Of a stretch of 64,000 nt of DNA, positions 1 through 10,851 are shown in pieces. Under the pieces are notes generated by a model that was given only the letters and a program-made list of their open reading frames with translations, was not told the origin of the DNA and did not search any database. Positions within the stretch are counted from its first letter, which is position 1, and the number at the start of each line of letters is the position of its first letter. Both the position numbers and the translations under genes were made by a program. The DNA comes from Zanthoxylum bungeanum (Eukaryota; Streptophyta; Magnoliopsida; Sapindales; Rutaceae): positions 245,378 through 309,377 of the forward strand of contig SKCR01018452.1 of NCBI GenBank assembly GCA_019454045.1, read 5' to 3'.

Positions 1-292
1 CATTCAGTGCTTGTGCCACCTTCTTAAACTTTGTCGCTCCAATGGTCTGCAAAAGAAGTGAAAATAAATCAGTAGGTCTCGTATGGTGCTTGACTTTAAA
101 TGGTTATTCCATTTTGTCAAGCTTCTGGGCGATTTCCTCGATGTGTACTCCCCAATACAGTGATGTTTCTCCTGAAGTCATGAGATTTTCAATATGGTCA
201 GACATTTGCTCTTCCTTTTGTCCTTCATCTTGCTGCACTTTTTCTTCACAGATGTGTTTTAGCAATTCCCTGTTCATTTCTTCATCAGACAT
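1..292 (-). pseudogene. Coiled-coil ORF of element A, broken and cut by window edge
   Basis: The reading frame starts at ATG (MSDEEMNRELL) at 292 and stops at 104. Homology to element B continues past the stop to base 1. It is the counterpart of the ORF at 11909-12307, sharing the blocks HICEEKVQQ / FICEEKVEQ, SGETSLYWGV / SGETSLYRGV and QVKHHTRPPDF-like sequence. In A a stop follows KME where B reads KLDRMELPF. The protein is short, charged and probably helical; I do not recognise a named domain. By analogy with B, a LOG gene would lie to the left, outside the window. The match to B is visible; the function is unknown. Confidence 0.6.
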
Positions 293-555
293 CTATGTTT
301 CTTCATCATACATCTATATAATACATGCTCCAAGATATTCATTTGTTTGTGTGGTTGGTACGGGTAGCTTTTCAACTTGTTTCTCCCCATAGATGGTTTC
401 GGCGACCAGAGAATGATCTAGATCAAGTTGAGACTGTCATCATGAAACTCTTGGTACTTGAAGGCTTCATCATTGTCATCTAAAATTACTCTGTGAGGTA
501 TGTAGCTCAGGTTTTATATTAATAGTCTCAATTGATTTGTCAGCCTCTGTAAAAT

Positions 556-963
556 TTATATTTGACTCAAAAACATTACATCAAGTTTAGCTTCTCGTTT
601 CTTGAGCATGTTCATCAACTGTTTTTCCACTGATGGTCCTGGTTCTCGAAGATCGTAGGTTGATGGTGGATAAGATGGAAAATGTAGTTCAGTGAAATAT
701 GATGGTTCATTATATGAAGGTCTCTGATAATTCTGCCACCCTGAATTGTAGTTGTACGTGCAATGCTCGATAGGGTAGTTACCATCACATATCTCACATC
801 TCTGAAATGGTTGAGAAAATTTTGTGTTATTTCTCTCTGACATCCACTGATAGTTATTGGGCTGGACAACAGGCCTCAGAAAATCAGACTGCTGCTCCCT
901 GATTTGGGGTGTATCTTCACCTCTTAAAGCTCGTAATGCTTCCATCGCCCAATAGTGATCCAT
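556..963 (-). CDS. Short gag-like zinc-knuckle protein of element A
   Basis: About 135 residues, starting at ATG (MDHYWAMEALRAL) only about 65 bp after the primer-binding site. The visible signature is CEICDGNYPIEHC, a CX2C...HC cluster of the type found in gag proteins of plant gypsy elements, followed by a region rich in N, Y, P and S and a basic end (LKKREAKLD). The matrix/capsid part of a normal gag is absent. The element therefore looks non-autonomous, or reduced to the nucleic-acid-binding end of gag. Downstream (toward base 1) lies the A copy of the acidic and coiled-coil region seen in B. Gag origin is inferred from the zinc cluster and from its place after the primer site. Confidence 0.55.
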   Translation of the reverse strand: MDHYWAMEALRALRGEDTPQIREQQSDFLRPVVQPNNYQWMSERNNTKFSQPFQRCEICDGNYPIEHCTYNYNSGWQNYQRPSYNEPSYFTELHFPSYPPSTYDLREPGPSVEKQLMNMLKKREAKLDVMFLSQI

Positions 964-1028
964 TTTCAACCACCTGAAAATAAAAGAAAGAAATAAAAAT
1001 TACGAATAATAAGACAAAAAAAATAAGT

Positions 1029-1045
1029 CCCCGGCAACGGCGCCA
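1029..1045 (-). other. Primer-binding site of element A (tRNA-Asp)
   Basis: The plus strand reads CCCCGGCAACGGCGCCA, which is the 3' end of plant tRNA-Asp including the terminal CCA-type end. On the minus strand this is a 17-nt primer-binding site. It lies 6 bp from the LTR terminus at 1052, which fixes the element's orientation and the 3' end of its 5' LTR. Confidence 0.85.
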
Positions 1046-1051
1046 AAAACT

Positions 1052-2558
1052 TGATCGGGTGAAATCACATATGTAACGCAAGCGCACGTATCACTCAAGT
1101 AGTATAAAAATATCGATCCCACGAGGACTTAATTTCTATGATTGTTATTAATTATTGATTCTATTTATTTACAAGTATCTAATTAGGTTGAAAATGGAAT
1201 GATTGTTGATTGGTTGGTTGAATATGGATTTACTAAATAAATAAATAAATACAAATACAAAATTAAGATACAAAGGAAATTAATAATAAATAAAACAACT
1301 AGGGTTGTGAATCTGCCCAATATTACTATAATGATGAATTGATTCTCCTATACATGTGTAATAAATTAGTTGTTAACCTGGAACACGAAGATATACAAAA
1401 GCCTCTTCCGATGGTCAGATGTAAACACCCAAAGTAACCAAATTAACTATATTCCTATGTTAACTAAGTTACCCGAATTCATTAAGGTCAAGTTCCAATT
1501 GTGGCTACCCACGCCCGACGGGTATATTCCTATCCTGGAAGGACATCTCCCCTAAAGTGAGATCATGAGCTATTGAATCTAAGGCTAAAACCTAAAATCC
1601 CTTTTCCAAATTCATTTTAAGTTTACCACATCAATCTTATTGGTGATCAGACAAAAGCCTCTTCCGATGGTCAGACACAAACACCCAAAGTAAACCAATT
1701 AACTATATTCCTATGTTAACTAAGTTACCTGAATTCATTAAGGTCAAGTTCCAATTGTGGCTACCCACGTCCGACAGGTATATTCCTATCCTAGAAGGAA
1801 ATCTCCCCTAAAGTGAGATCGTGAGCTATTGAATCTAAGGCTAAAACCTAAAATCTTTTTTTCCAAATTCATTTTAAGTTTACCACAGCAATCTTATTGG
1901 TGATCAGACAACAAGAAGCATTAACCTTAAGATTCAATAAACAAGCCTAATGTATTACCCATTATATTAGAAAATCAATTATTAAACTCGTGAATATTGT
2001 GTTTCATCACTTTCCTAGATTAAAAATAGAATGTTGGGGTTAGGGGATCCACATTTACTATTTCAAATCTAGAAATCTCACTTATTATAATATATAAATT
2101 TGTATTATATTACCAACCGACCATTTAGGCGGTATCATGATTAAGTCATATTTTAATTAATTCCAACCGACCATAAAAGCGGTATCCAATTAAGTCAGGT
2201 TAAAATTAATTTAATTAAGTCCAAGCGACCATAAAGGCGGTATCTAATTAAGTCAGGTTTTAAAATAATTTATATATTATAACTTAAGAGAGATTAATTT
2301 AAATTAACATAATAAAAGTAACCCTTCCCCCAACGGAAATTAACTACAAAACATAAAAGAAACTTATTAAGGTTAAGAACATCCAACACCAAGTTTTGTA
2401 CTCTAAATACATATCCAAGATACATATTCAATTAAAACATGCAATATACATATCTCAAACATATTATACATGCCTAAACAAAACTTAAGAAAAATAGAAA
2501 TTAGGAACTTAGTATTACCTTAATATCAAGTCTAATTTCTTCAATTTTTCTTCTCTTG
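1052..2558 (-). repeat. 5' LTR of gypsy-type element A (outer end uncertain)
   Basis: The LTR end (TGATCGGGTG on the plus strand) is next to the primer site. The block around 1095-1120 (AGTAGTATAA...ATCGATCCCAC) is shared with the LTRs of B (near 17000-17035) and D (near 29700-29730). So are the degraded CCAACCGACC...GGCGGTA repeats at 2113-2245. Homology is clear to about 2345. Beyond that the sequence is AT-rich, and I could not find the outer terminus before the copia LTR begins; 2558 is a working limit. Confidence 0.6.
1395..1911. repeat. 256-bp tandem duplication inside the LTR of A
   Basis: The segment beginning ACAAAAGCCTCTTCCGATGG at about 1395 starts again at 1651 and runs to about 1911 with a few substitutions. 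The equivalent stretches of B (16440-16740) and D (29985-30260) are single copy, so the duplication is specific to A. Confidence 0.85.
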
Positions 2559-4801
2559 GTGTTAGTTGCTTTGTTTCAACCCTAACCTATTTCTTTTCTT
2601 TTTGGTTCTCAACACATGAGAAGTGTCTAAGCTTCAAACAAAATGAAACAATTTCATTTTATATTGAAACCCAACACGGCTGAAACTTTAAGAAGATTTT
2701 TGGTCAAATATTGCTTTTAATTTGGCCAATAATTTTGTCACAAGTTAAAGCCTTATCCAAATGTAATTATTTTGATTTTTGTTAGTCAAAATCCATGTGT
2801 CCAAATTACATGGTTCGACAAATCAAAATTTGCCAAAAAATAAAGAATATTCAATGTAATATTCTTAATTAAAATACATTAATTAACCAATTAATTAATT
2901 ACTTTATTATTTACACAAAGACAAAATAAATACATGGAAAATAATTCCAAGAATATTCTTCCATTTTATTATGATTATTAAATAATTAACAATTAATTAA
3001 TTAATAATAACAATAAAACAAGTGACAAAATTTAATAGGTTAATAATGTGTATCTAATCTAAATTATGTATCGTATACAAATACACATTATTTAATACGC
3101 ATGTGTATATTATGAATAATCTGAATTATCCATAATTAATTGTCCAAGTACTCAACGAGTACATTTTATATTATGGGACTCTCTAAGTTCAAGTTTATCT
3201 GTCATGGAAACCATTTCCATGTTCGTAATTTGTCCACTCACAAATTACAACGACCACAGATAATCAAGTTGAACCATCCAAGTCGAAATCATTGCATATA
3301 TAATCATTATGTCATAGGTTATCCGAATTATTCCGGAGATATAAATTAAACGTCAAATCTCCGCTATAAATAATTCTTGTGCGCAACATAATTATGATTC
3401 TTTAATAAATATTCGGAACTCGTTTCCGAATAATACCTTTGTCACAAGTTAAAGCCTTATCCAAGTGTAATTATTTTGATTTTTGTTAATCAAAATCCAT
3501 GTGTCCAAATCACATGGTTTGGCAAATCAAAATTTGCCAAAAAATAAAGAATATTCAATGTAATATTCTTAATTAAAATAAATAAATTAACCAATTAATT
3601 AATTCACTTTATTATTAACACAAAGACAAAATAAATACACTAAAAAATATTCCAAGAATATTCTTCCATTTTATATTAATAATAATTAATTAACATTTAA
3701 TTAATTAAAAATAACAAAAAAACCAAGTGACAAAATTTAATAGGTTAATAATGTGTATCTAATTTAAATTATGTATCGTATAGAAATACACATTATTTAA
3801 TACGCATGTGTATATTATAAATAATCTGAATTATCCATAATTAATTGCTCAAGTGCTCAACGAGTACACTTTATATTGTGGGACTCTCTAGGTTCAAGTT
3901 TATCTGTCATGGAAATCATTTCCATGTCTGTAATTTGTCCACTCACAAATTACAACGACCATAAATAATCAAGTTGAACCATCCAAGTCGAAATCATTGC
4001 ATATATAATCCTTCTGTTATAGGTTATCCGAATTATTCCGGAGATATAGATTAAACGTCAAATCTCCGCTATGAACAATTATTTTGTCGCAACATTATTA
4101 TGATTTTTTAATAAATATTCGGAACTCGTTTCCGAATCATACATCGGTCAAGGATTTCAAAGAATCACAAATTCGATACCTAAATCCCGTACACGGGACT
4201 GACAGATCATCTCTGGATACATCAAAAGATATCGTGAGTATCAGTCCATACCCGACGAACAGGCGGAGGTCCGATCTTAAAAGATCATTGACGTGACTGT
4301 CATCAAAGTATGGAGGATATCTCACATATACATAGTGGTATCTCAAGTCAAATGAGCTAATATGCTATTCGACTTGTAAAGATTCCTATTGACGTTGGTG
4401 TACCATCTATCAGGAATCTTTGAATGAGTCGTTCAATATATATCCAATAAATACATATATGTCTATATGAGTCTCCCAAGACTCATGGTTTACTTAGATA
4501 AACCATTAGAATAATTCTAATATACGACATGTACCGGTCTCAAGGGTTTACTAACCGACCAGATATGTAAACCTTGACCAGAAATATTTTAAGAATGAAT
4601 CATATTGTGACATTTCTCAGTAACAATTGCGGCGCTTTTGTAATTATGTCACAACTATTCATTCTAAGGTCTTTTACGCATTTACCATATATAAGATTAT
4701 ATTGATGGAAAATACTTAATTTTATTCATAATAAAATATAATGTACAGTGTATTTACAATAAATACAACAAAATTTAGCACGCCGAGCACCAACTCCAAC
4801 A
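2559..4801 (-). repeat. 3' LTR of copia element E1
   Basis: The inner end is clear. On the minus strand a polypurine run (CAAGTGGGAGAA) at about 4802-4815 is followed by TGTTGGAGTTGGTGCTCGG, the LTR start at 4801. The outer end is uncertain; TGTTAG on the plus strand at about 2559 could be the terminus, giving roughly 2.2 kb. The LTR is enlarged by a 704-bp internal duplication. No gene is seen in it. Confidence 0.55.
2734..4138. repeat. 704-bp tandem duplication in the E1 LTR
   Basis: TTTGTCACAAGTTAAAGCCT begins both units, at 2734 and 3438. The units run in parallel through GTGGGACTCTCTA and CGGAACTCGTTTCCGAAT, where unit 1 ends near 3437 and unit 2 near 4138. They differ by scattered substitutions and small indels. 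Confidence 0.9.
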
Positions 4802-4817
4802 TTTTCTCCCACTTGCT

Positions 4818-5933
4818 CTAGTGCCAAATTTGATGGTATCTAATACACATCGCCTCTACATGTCTATCATATAGTCTCGGAGGCAAGGTATTTGTAAGCG
4901 GGTCTGTTATGTTGTCCTCTCCAGATATCTTGCATATGGCAACATCTCCTCGAGCGATGATCTCATGAATAATGTGGTACTTTCGCTCCATATGTTTCGA
5001 TTTCCGATGCGCTCTGGGTTCTTTTGCTTGTTCAACGACACCACTATTATCACAGAACAATGGGATCGAATCCTCGATGCTTGGAACAACTCCCAATTCA
5101 ATGATAAATTTTCTAATCCATACAACTTGTTTTGCAGCATCTGATGCCGTAATATATTCCGCCTCAGTGGTGGAATCAGCTGTTGATCCTTGTTTGGAAC
5201 ACTTCCAACTAACTTCAGCATTATTAAGAGTAAATACAAAATCTGAGGTAGACTTTCTATCATCAGGATCTGACTGAAAGTCAGAATCTGTATATCCTCT
5301 TATCTGTAAATCACCTTCTTTATAAATAAGAAACTTATCCTTAGTACCTTTCAGATACTTTAGGATATGTTTAACGGTCATCCAATGGTCATTACCTGGA
5401 TTTGTTTGATATCTGCTTGAAACACTTACTGCATGGCTAATATCAGGTCTCGTACATAACATGGCATACATGATGCTTCCTAAGCATGATGCATAAGGTT
5501 GACTAGCCTTTTCATCTTCCTTATGAGGGCACATCTTCTTCGAAAGATGAATGCCATGTCGAAAAGGTATATTAGCAACTTTACAATTGCTAAAGTTGTA
5601 CTTTTCTAGGATCTTATCTATGTACGAAGGTTGAGAAAACCAAATCAGCTTCCTTTCTCTATCTCTATAGAGTTTTATACCAAGTATATAGGAAGCTTCA
5701 CCCAAGTCTTTCATGGAGAAGTTTTTACAGAGGTATGCTTTAACACCCTGCATCATTCCAAGATCATTTCCAATGATCATGATGTCATCCACATAAAGCA
5801 CCAAGAACACTATCATACTCCCACTAACCTTCTTATAAACACAAGGTTCTTCTTCGTTTTTGAGAAAACCAGACAATCTGATTACCTTATCAAAACTAAG
5901 ATTCCAACTTCGCGAATCTTGTTTAAGACCCCA
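4818..5933 (-). CDS. Copia polyprotein, C-terminal part: reverse transcriptase end and RNase H (E1)
   Basis: An open frame of about 371 residues runs from the chimeric junction ([11 protein letters not shown]) to the stop at 4818. It contains CVYKKVSGS, the reverse transcriptase active site [26 protein letters not shown], the connection [17 protein letters not shown], and the copia RNase H with [23 protein letters not shown] and LFCDNSGV. It ends 17 bp from the LTR. Gag, protease, integrase and the first half of the reverse transcriptase are missing, replaced by a gypsy element. No stop or frameshift was seen, so this is a relatively young fragment. Element type is certain; clade (Tork/Angela-like) is a guess. 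Confidence 0.9.
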   Translation of the reverse strand, partial: WGLKQDSRSWNLSFDKVIRLSGFLKNEEEPCVYKKVSGSMIVFLVLYVDDIMIIGNDLGMMQGVKAYLCKNFSMKDLGEASYILGIKLYRDRERKLIWFSQPSYIDKILEKYNFSNCKVANIPFRHGIHLSKKMCPHKEDEKASQPYASCLGSIMYAMLCTRPDISHAVSVSSRYQTNPGNDHWMTVKHILKYLKGTKDKFLIYKEGDLQIRGYTDSDFQSDPDDRKSTSDFVFTLNNAEVSWKCSKQGSTADSTTEAEYITASDAAKQVVWIRKFIIELGVVPSIEDSIPLFCDNSGVVEQAKEPRAHRKSKHMERKYHIIHEIIARGDVAICKISGEDNITDPLTNTLPPRLYDRHVEAMCIRYHQIWH

Positions 5934-6304
5934 TGTGCTTCCCTCACTAACAACTCACATATACTACAAATAGGAATGCATAATCTATTCTTCCTAAACA
6001 GAAACCCATCATGTTGGTAGAATTTACTAAAAGCAGACTTTTCACATGCAGCGTAGATAGTACTAAAGTCAATATCACTAGCATAAAGTTCTTTAATAAA
6101 TTCAATCCCAAGCATTCTTGCACTCAATGAAGTAAGTAAAGCATACCTTCGCGATAGTGCGTCGGCGACAATGTTTTCCTTACCTTGTTTATAGCGGATT
6201 ACATATGGAATTGTCTCAACAAACTCTAACCATTTTGCGTGTCGTTTGTTCAGCTTACCTTGGCCCTTCAGATGCTTCAATGATTCATGATCTTTGTGGA
6301 TCAC
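5934..6304 (-). pseudogene. Gypsy integrase N-terminus, truncated at a copia junction (F)
   Basis: The frame reads [20 protein letters not shown] and [20 protein letters not shown] (end of RNase H and tether), then the start of the integrase region with [11 protein letters not shown] and [10 protein letters not shown] gypsy integrase would go on with its HHCC finger and DDE core. Instead, after REAHG the sequence becomes copia reverse transcriptase in another frame. The open frame runs through the joint to 5882 as nonsense. Confidence 0.85.
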
Positions 6305-6310
6305 AAACTC

Positions 6311-6544
6311 TCAAGGCCACAAATAATGCTGCCAAGTCTCAAGGGCTCTCACTAGTGCATACAACTCATTGTCATATGTGGGGTATCTCAAAACTGCTCC
6401 ATTAAGCTTCTCACTAAAATAGGCAATTGGTCGCTTTTCTTGCATAAGAACCGCTCCAATGCCTATCTCGGATGCGTTACACTCAATCTCAAATGTCTTC
6501 TCAAAGTTGGGTAACGCAAAAATTGGTGCATTGCACAACTTCAT
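6311..6544 (-). pseudogene. Gypsy RNase H domain (F)
   Basis: The frame contains [30 protein letters not shown] and [19 protein letters not shown], the usual order in Ty3/gypsy RNase H. The first catalytic aspartate, normally in a C-D-A-S context, is read here as asparagine (CNAS). A break separates it from the following integrase part at 6304. It belongs with the reverse transcriptase just upstream on the minus strand. Confidence 0.85.
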
Positions 6545-8004
6545 TTTAAGATCCTGGAATGCACGCTTCTGCTCTTTTTCCCATTTGAAGCCATAATTTT
6601 CTTCACTGCTTCAGTCAGTGGTGCTGCAATACTACTGAAGTCTTTAACAAATCTACGGTAGAAGCTTGCTAATTCATGGAAGCTTCTGACTTCTGTCACT
6701 GTTGTTGGTGTTGGCCAATCCTGAATTGCCTTCACCTTTTCCAAATCTACCTCGATGCCATCTGCACTCACAACAAATCCAAGGAAAACAATTCTATCCA
6801 TACAAAAAGTGCACTTATCAAAGTTAGCATACAGTTTTTCCTGCCTTAACACATCAAGAACATGCTTCAAATGCATAACATGCTCATCTACTATTTTACT
6901 GTAAACTAAGATGTCATCAAAATAAACCACAACAAACTTACCTAAAAATGCACGAATAACATGATTCATCAATCTCATAAATGTGCTAGGTGCGTTTGAA
7001 AGACCAAATGGCATAACTAACCATTCATACAAGCCATACTTAGTCTTAAATGCAGTTTTCCACTCATCTCCCTCTCTCATGTGAATTTGATGGTATCAAC
7101 TCTTTAAATCAATCTTACTAAAAATTTTGGAACCATGCAATTCATCCAACATGTCATCTAGTCTAAGAATGGGGTGACGATACTTTACTGTAATATTGTT
7201 GATAGCTCGACAATCAACGCACATACGCCACGTCCCATCTTTCTTAGGAACTAGAAGCACTGGTACTATACAAGGACTCATGCTTTCCCTTACATACCCA
7301 TTGTCCATCAACTCACGTACTTGTCTTTGTAGCTTTTTTGTCTCCTCGGGATTGCTCCTATAAGCCGGTCTATTAGAAATGATTGCCTCAGGTATGAAGT
7401 CTATCTGGTGCTCAATACCTCTAATGGGTGGAAGCCCACTAGGTATGTCCTCTGTCAGTACGTCACTATAATCTTGCAAAAGAGATAAAACAGACACATG
7501 AAGCAAAGGGTCAGTGTTAGTAAAATAAATATGAGACTCCTTATAGACTAACAATAGCATGAGCTTGCTAGCCTTGAACGCTTTCCTCGCTTCACCCTCA
7601 CCCATGTAGAAACTCTTTTTAAATCTCCTTTTTGTTTCCCCCTCACGTGCACTCACATTCCCCTTGGGAACTCCCACGGCCTTGGCCGTATTTTTCTTAC
7701 CATATACATCACTCTCACTAGTCTCACCCAATGTGGTGTTTCCATTCGCTCTCTCTTTGTCACGCTCAAGTTGCAACTTAACCTGATCATCATGGACTTG
7801 TGCAAGTGTAAGGGGGTATAATGTAATGGGTTTTCCCTTATCCTGAAAAGAGTACTTGTTCTTGAACCCATCATGAATAACCTTCTTATCAAACTGCCAC
7901 GGTCTGCCCAAAAGAATATGTCTTGCATGCATCGGTATCACATCATATAGGACATCATCTGTGTATGGCCCAATGGTAACACTCAACAATACCTGCTTTG
8001 TCAC
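6541..8004 (-). pseudogene. Gypsy reverse transcriptase (F), interrupted
   Basis: Two frames separated by a break at about 7081-7095 cover the domain. The first (8004-7096) has RHILLGRPWQFD, a long linker, then RPAYRSNPEETKKLQRQV, GYVRESMSPCIVPVLLVPKK, DGTWRMCVDCRAINNIT and KIFSKIDLKS. The second (7080-6541) has [31 protein letters not shown], the active site [10 protein letters not shown], and [17 protein letters not shown]. The order and motifs are those of plant Ty3/gypsy elements. The primer site matches tRNA-Met. A chromovirus such as the CRM group is possible but not shown. Confidence 0.9.
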
Positions 8005-8337
8005 ACTTATTTCCCCACAATCATTTAACCACTACAACTTGTAAGGCTTCAGGTGTCTCAATCAACTCAACCCCGATCACTCAATCAAAGCTGTGCTAGC
8101 AACATTAGTATAACTGCCCCCATCTATGATCATACTACACCCCTTGCCATTCACACGGCACCTAGTATGGAATATGTTATCACTCTGCTGCACAATCTCA
8201 TCCTCTACAACATATGCACTCAAAGCACGTTTGACAACTAAGGATAAGTTATTCAGCGGGTATGCAGCTCCCTCATAGTCACTAGCATCCTCCAACTCTG
8301 GCATCTCCTCCTCAACCTCACTATCGGTAGAGTACAC
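8005..8337 (-). pseudogene. Gypsy aspartic protease region (F)
   Basis: The frame 8337-8077 contains an acidic linker (DSEVEEEMPELEDASDYEG) and then CRVNGKGCSMIIDGGSYTNV, where DGGS stands for the catalytic D-S/T-G-type motif. Stops break the frame between 8077 and 8005 before the RT-bearing frame resumes. It lies between gag and reverse transcriptase as in all gypsy elements. Confidence 0.75.
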
Positions 8338-8340
8338 CTC

Positions 8341-9602
8341 TCAACTCTTTTTATCAATCACTAAGGTACGCCTATTGGGACATTGTGAAGCATAGTGTCC
8401 CATGCCCAAACATTTGAAACACTTTACATCATTAGTTCTAGTAGTTGCGCCCTCAGGTTTTGGTCTAGTTTTGCTCAGTTCTGCAGCCTCTTTACCCTTG
8501 GCACTAGGTTCGATCTTAGGCTTATCAAAGCCTCCACTGAACTCACCTCTAGGCTTGTCAAAGCCTCCATCTCGGTTCTCATTTGGAACCCATTTTCCCT
8601 TCCATGCAGAAGTAGCCTGAGTACCAAATATGGATGTTGACCTTTTCTTGAGTTTCCTTTCTACCTTAATAGCCATGTGAAGCATATCCTCCAAATCAAC
8701 ATAGTGATGCAACTCCACCATGTTTGCAATCTCTCTATTCAATCCCCCTAGAAACCGTGCCATAGTAGCTTCTGCATCCTCAACTACATTTGCCCTGATC
8801 ATGGCAACTTCCATCTTGGTGTAATAGTCATCAACACTATTGGTCCCCTGATACATATGTTGTAGTTTCTGATACAATTCCATATAGTAATGGACGGGTA
8901 TAAATCTCTTTCTCATGAGACCTCTAAGTTCTGCCCATGTCTGAACCGGTCTCTCATAATTTCTACTCCGAGTAGAGACAAGCTGATCTCATAAAATCAT
9001 AGCATAATCGGTAAACTCAATTACTGCCAGATTGATCTTCTTCTCGTCTGAGTAGTGATGACAGTTGAAAATCAATTCTATTTTCTTTTCCCATTCTAAA
9101 TAAGCTTCAGGATCATTCTTGCCATGTAATATTGGTATCTTGATCTTGATGCTACCTAGATCACCATCTACATCTCATCGTCTACCATATCCCTTCCTAT
9201 CATAATCCCCTCTTCTGGCATCAAATGCACTTATATCATCAAATCGTCTATCCCTCTTATCATTCCTCATATCAAACCTCTTATTAGGCCTCCTATCATG
9301 CCCATGCTGAAATCTCTCCTCAACATCATCAAGACCATCAGAATCATCAAACTCATTTTCAGCTTCCTCTTTATCTAGCGGTACATACTGTGGGGTACAC
9401 GGCGAGGTGGCATATTATGAGGTGGTGGTACATTCTGAGGTGGTGGTATATGTTGGGGTGGTGGTGCTCTAGGACCGCTACCAGTTTGAATACTCTCTAC
9501 ACTCTTGGACAATCTTTCCAAAGCATTATTCATGTTCTCCATCATATCTGTAAATTTTCTATCCAAAGCCTCAAGCTTTTCATCAGTGGTTAGACCTGCC
9601 AT
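8341..9602 (-). pseudogene. Gypsy gag (F), interrupted
   Basis: Gag starts at ATG 9602 (MAGLTTDEKLEALDRKF), with a proline-rich stretch PPPQHIPPPQNVPPPHNMPP. A damaged middle at about 8920-9374 still reads IPILHGKNDPEAYLEWEKKI, followed by the retrotrans_gag core (frame 8916-8341: RFIPVHYYMELYQKLQHM, FLGGLNREIANMVELHHYVD). A CCHC zinc knuckle, CFKCLGMGHYASQC, lies near the end. A stop at about 9372 and others near 8920-9180 break it. Confidence 0.85.
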
Positions 9603-10830
9603 CTCAACACTAAACAAACAGATTAGAAATAACAAGAAAGTAAAGCAAATATGTAAATCCTCACAATCTCATGTGTTTACACTCGAATGATATCATTCCA
9701 CTCGTGTTTGCACTCTATTGGCTTTTTCCCAATACTGTGCTCACAATCACTGCCTTTTACCACTCTTGAGTTCTTCCTCAATTCAAATGTGAATCACACT
9801 CAATCCAAGAATACAAAACCAAATGTAGTCCTCAATCTAGCATGAAACACAACGGACCCAATAATATATATATATATATATATATATGGCAGACGGAAAT
9901 AAAATGCGAACATGAATAGCAATGACGAAGACTCGATCAATAATACTTAAGCTAGAGTAATTAGAATAAAGAAGTAAACAATTAGCACAATGGAAAAAAA
10001 AATAAGCATGCAAATTCACGGTCGTATGCAATTTCGGGAGAAAATTTGGCACCTCTATAGAAATTTTGATGGAATACCCTCCATAGGCACCTAAATGATA
10101 ATATGGAACAAACTAAATTCAACCAAAAAATTTCACTTTTTTACTTTTTTTTATAACGTCATATGCTGATATTGTGATTCTGATTTCAGAGGCTGATTTA
10201 GGTTTTGATTTACAGGCTGGTTTTCAGGGTCTGATTTTAGAGGCTACTGGTCATGGTCTGATTTCAGAGGCTACTGGTCACGGTTTGATTTCAGAGGCTA
10301 CTGGTCAGAGTCTAATTTCAGAGGCTACTGTCAAGGTCTGATTTTAGAGGCTACTGGTCAGGGTCTGATATTAGAGTCTGATCAGGGTCTGAATTCAGAG
10401 GCTAAGTTTCAGAGTCTGATTTCAGAGTCTGATTTCAGAGCCTGAATCTGATGGTTTGTTTTCTTTTCTTTTTTTTCACACTTCACTAGGGTTTTAGAAA
10501 CAAATCACACAACCGCCAAAGAAAATGCTTATTTCTTCAACATATGCTAAAGATCAGAATATATATGACGAACTATAAGAAGAACACAACAAAACCCAGA
10601 TCCAGAAATAAACAAAGATTACGGACTGATATGAAGAACAACAACAAAAACCCAGAACTGGAAAATGATAAAAGATGAACTGATATGCAGAACACAACAA
10701 AACCAGATCCAGAAATAAACAAAACAAAAATATAAACAAGATCCAACAAGAACTGAAACAAAAATAACAAAGAACGAAAATAAAAACATAATCAAACAAA
10801 AAGTAAAGATAGGAAAATCAGACCTTGGAA
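9603..10830 (-). other. Untranslated leader of gypsy element F
   Basis: This is the stretch between the gag start and the primer site of F. It has no coding signature. It holds an (AT)n run at 9864-9888 and a minisatellite at 10186-10450. Short frames in 10550-11060 are AT-rich and repetitive and are not credible genes. Confidence 0.6.
10186..10450. repeat. Minisatellite with unit CTGATTTCAGAGGCTACTGG
   Basis: Imperfect copies of a roughly 30-bp unit (GGTCTGATTTCAGAGGCTACT and variants ending in TGGTCA) are repeated about eight times. Units shorten toward the right, where only CTGATTTCAGAG-type cores remain. It lies in the leader of element F. Confidence 0.85.
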
Positions 10831-10850
10831 CCTTGAGCTCCAGATACCAA
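10831..10850 (-). other. Primer-binding site of element F (tRNA-Met-like, mutated)
   Basis: The minus strand reads TTGGTATCTGGAGCTCAAGG. Plant elements primed by initiator tRNA-Met have TGGTATCAGAGC here. The match is good apart from a short changed core, and the site directly adjoins a TGTCA-type LTR end. Confidence 0.6.
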
Positions 10851-10851
10851 A

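Noticed and set aside
42..392. Plus-strand frame of 116 codons at the left edge
   Set aside because: It lies antisense to the conserved coiled-coil ORF of element A and has a low-complexity C/S/F composition; it is a shadow frame.
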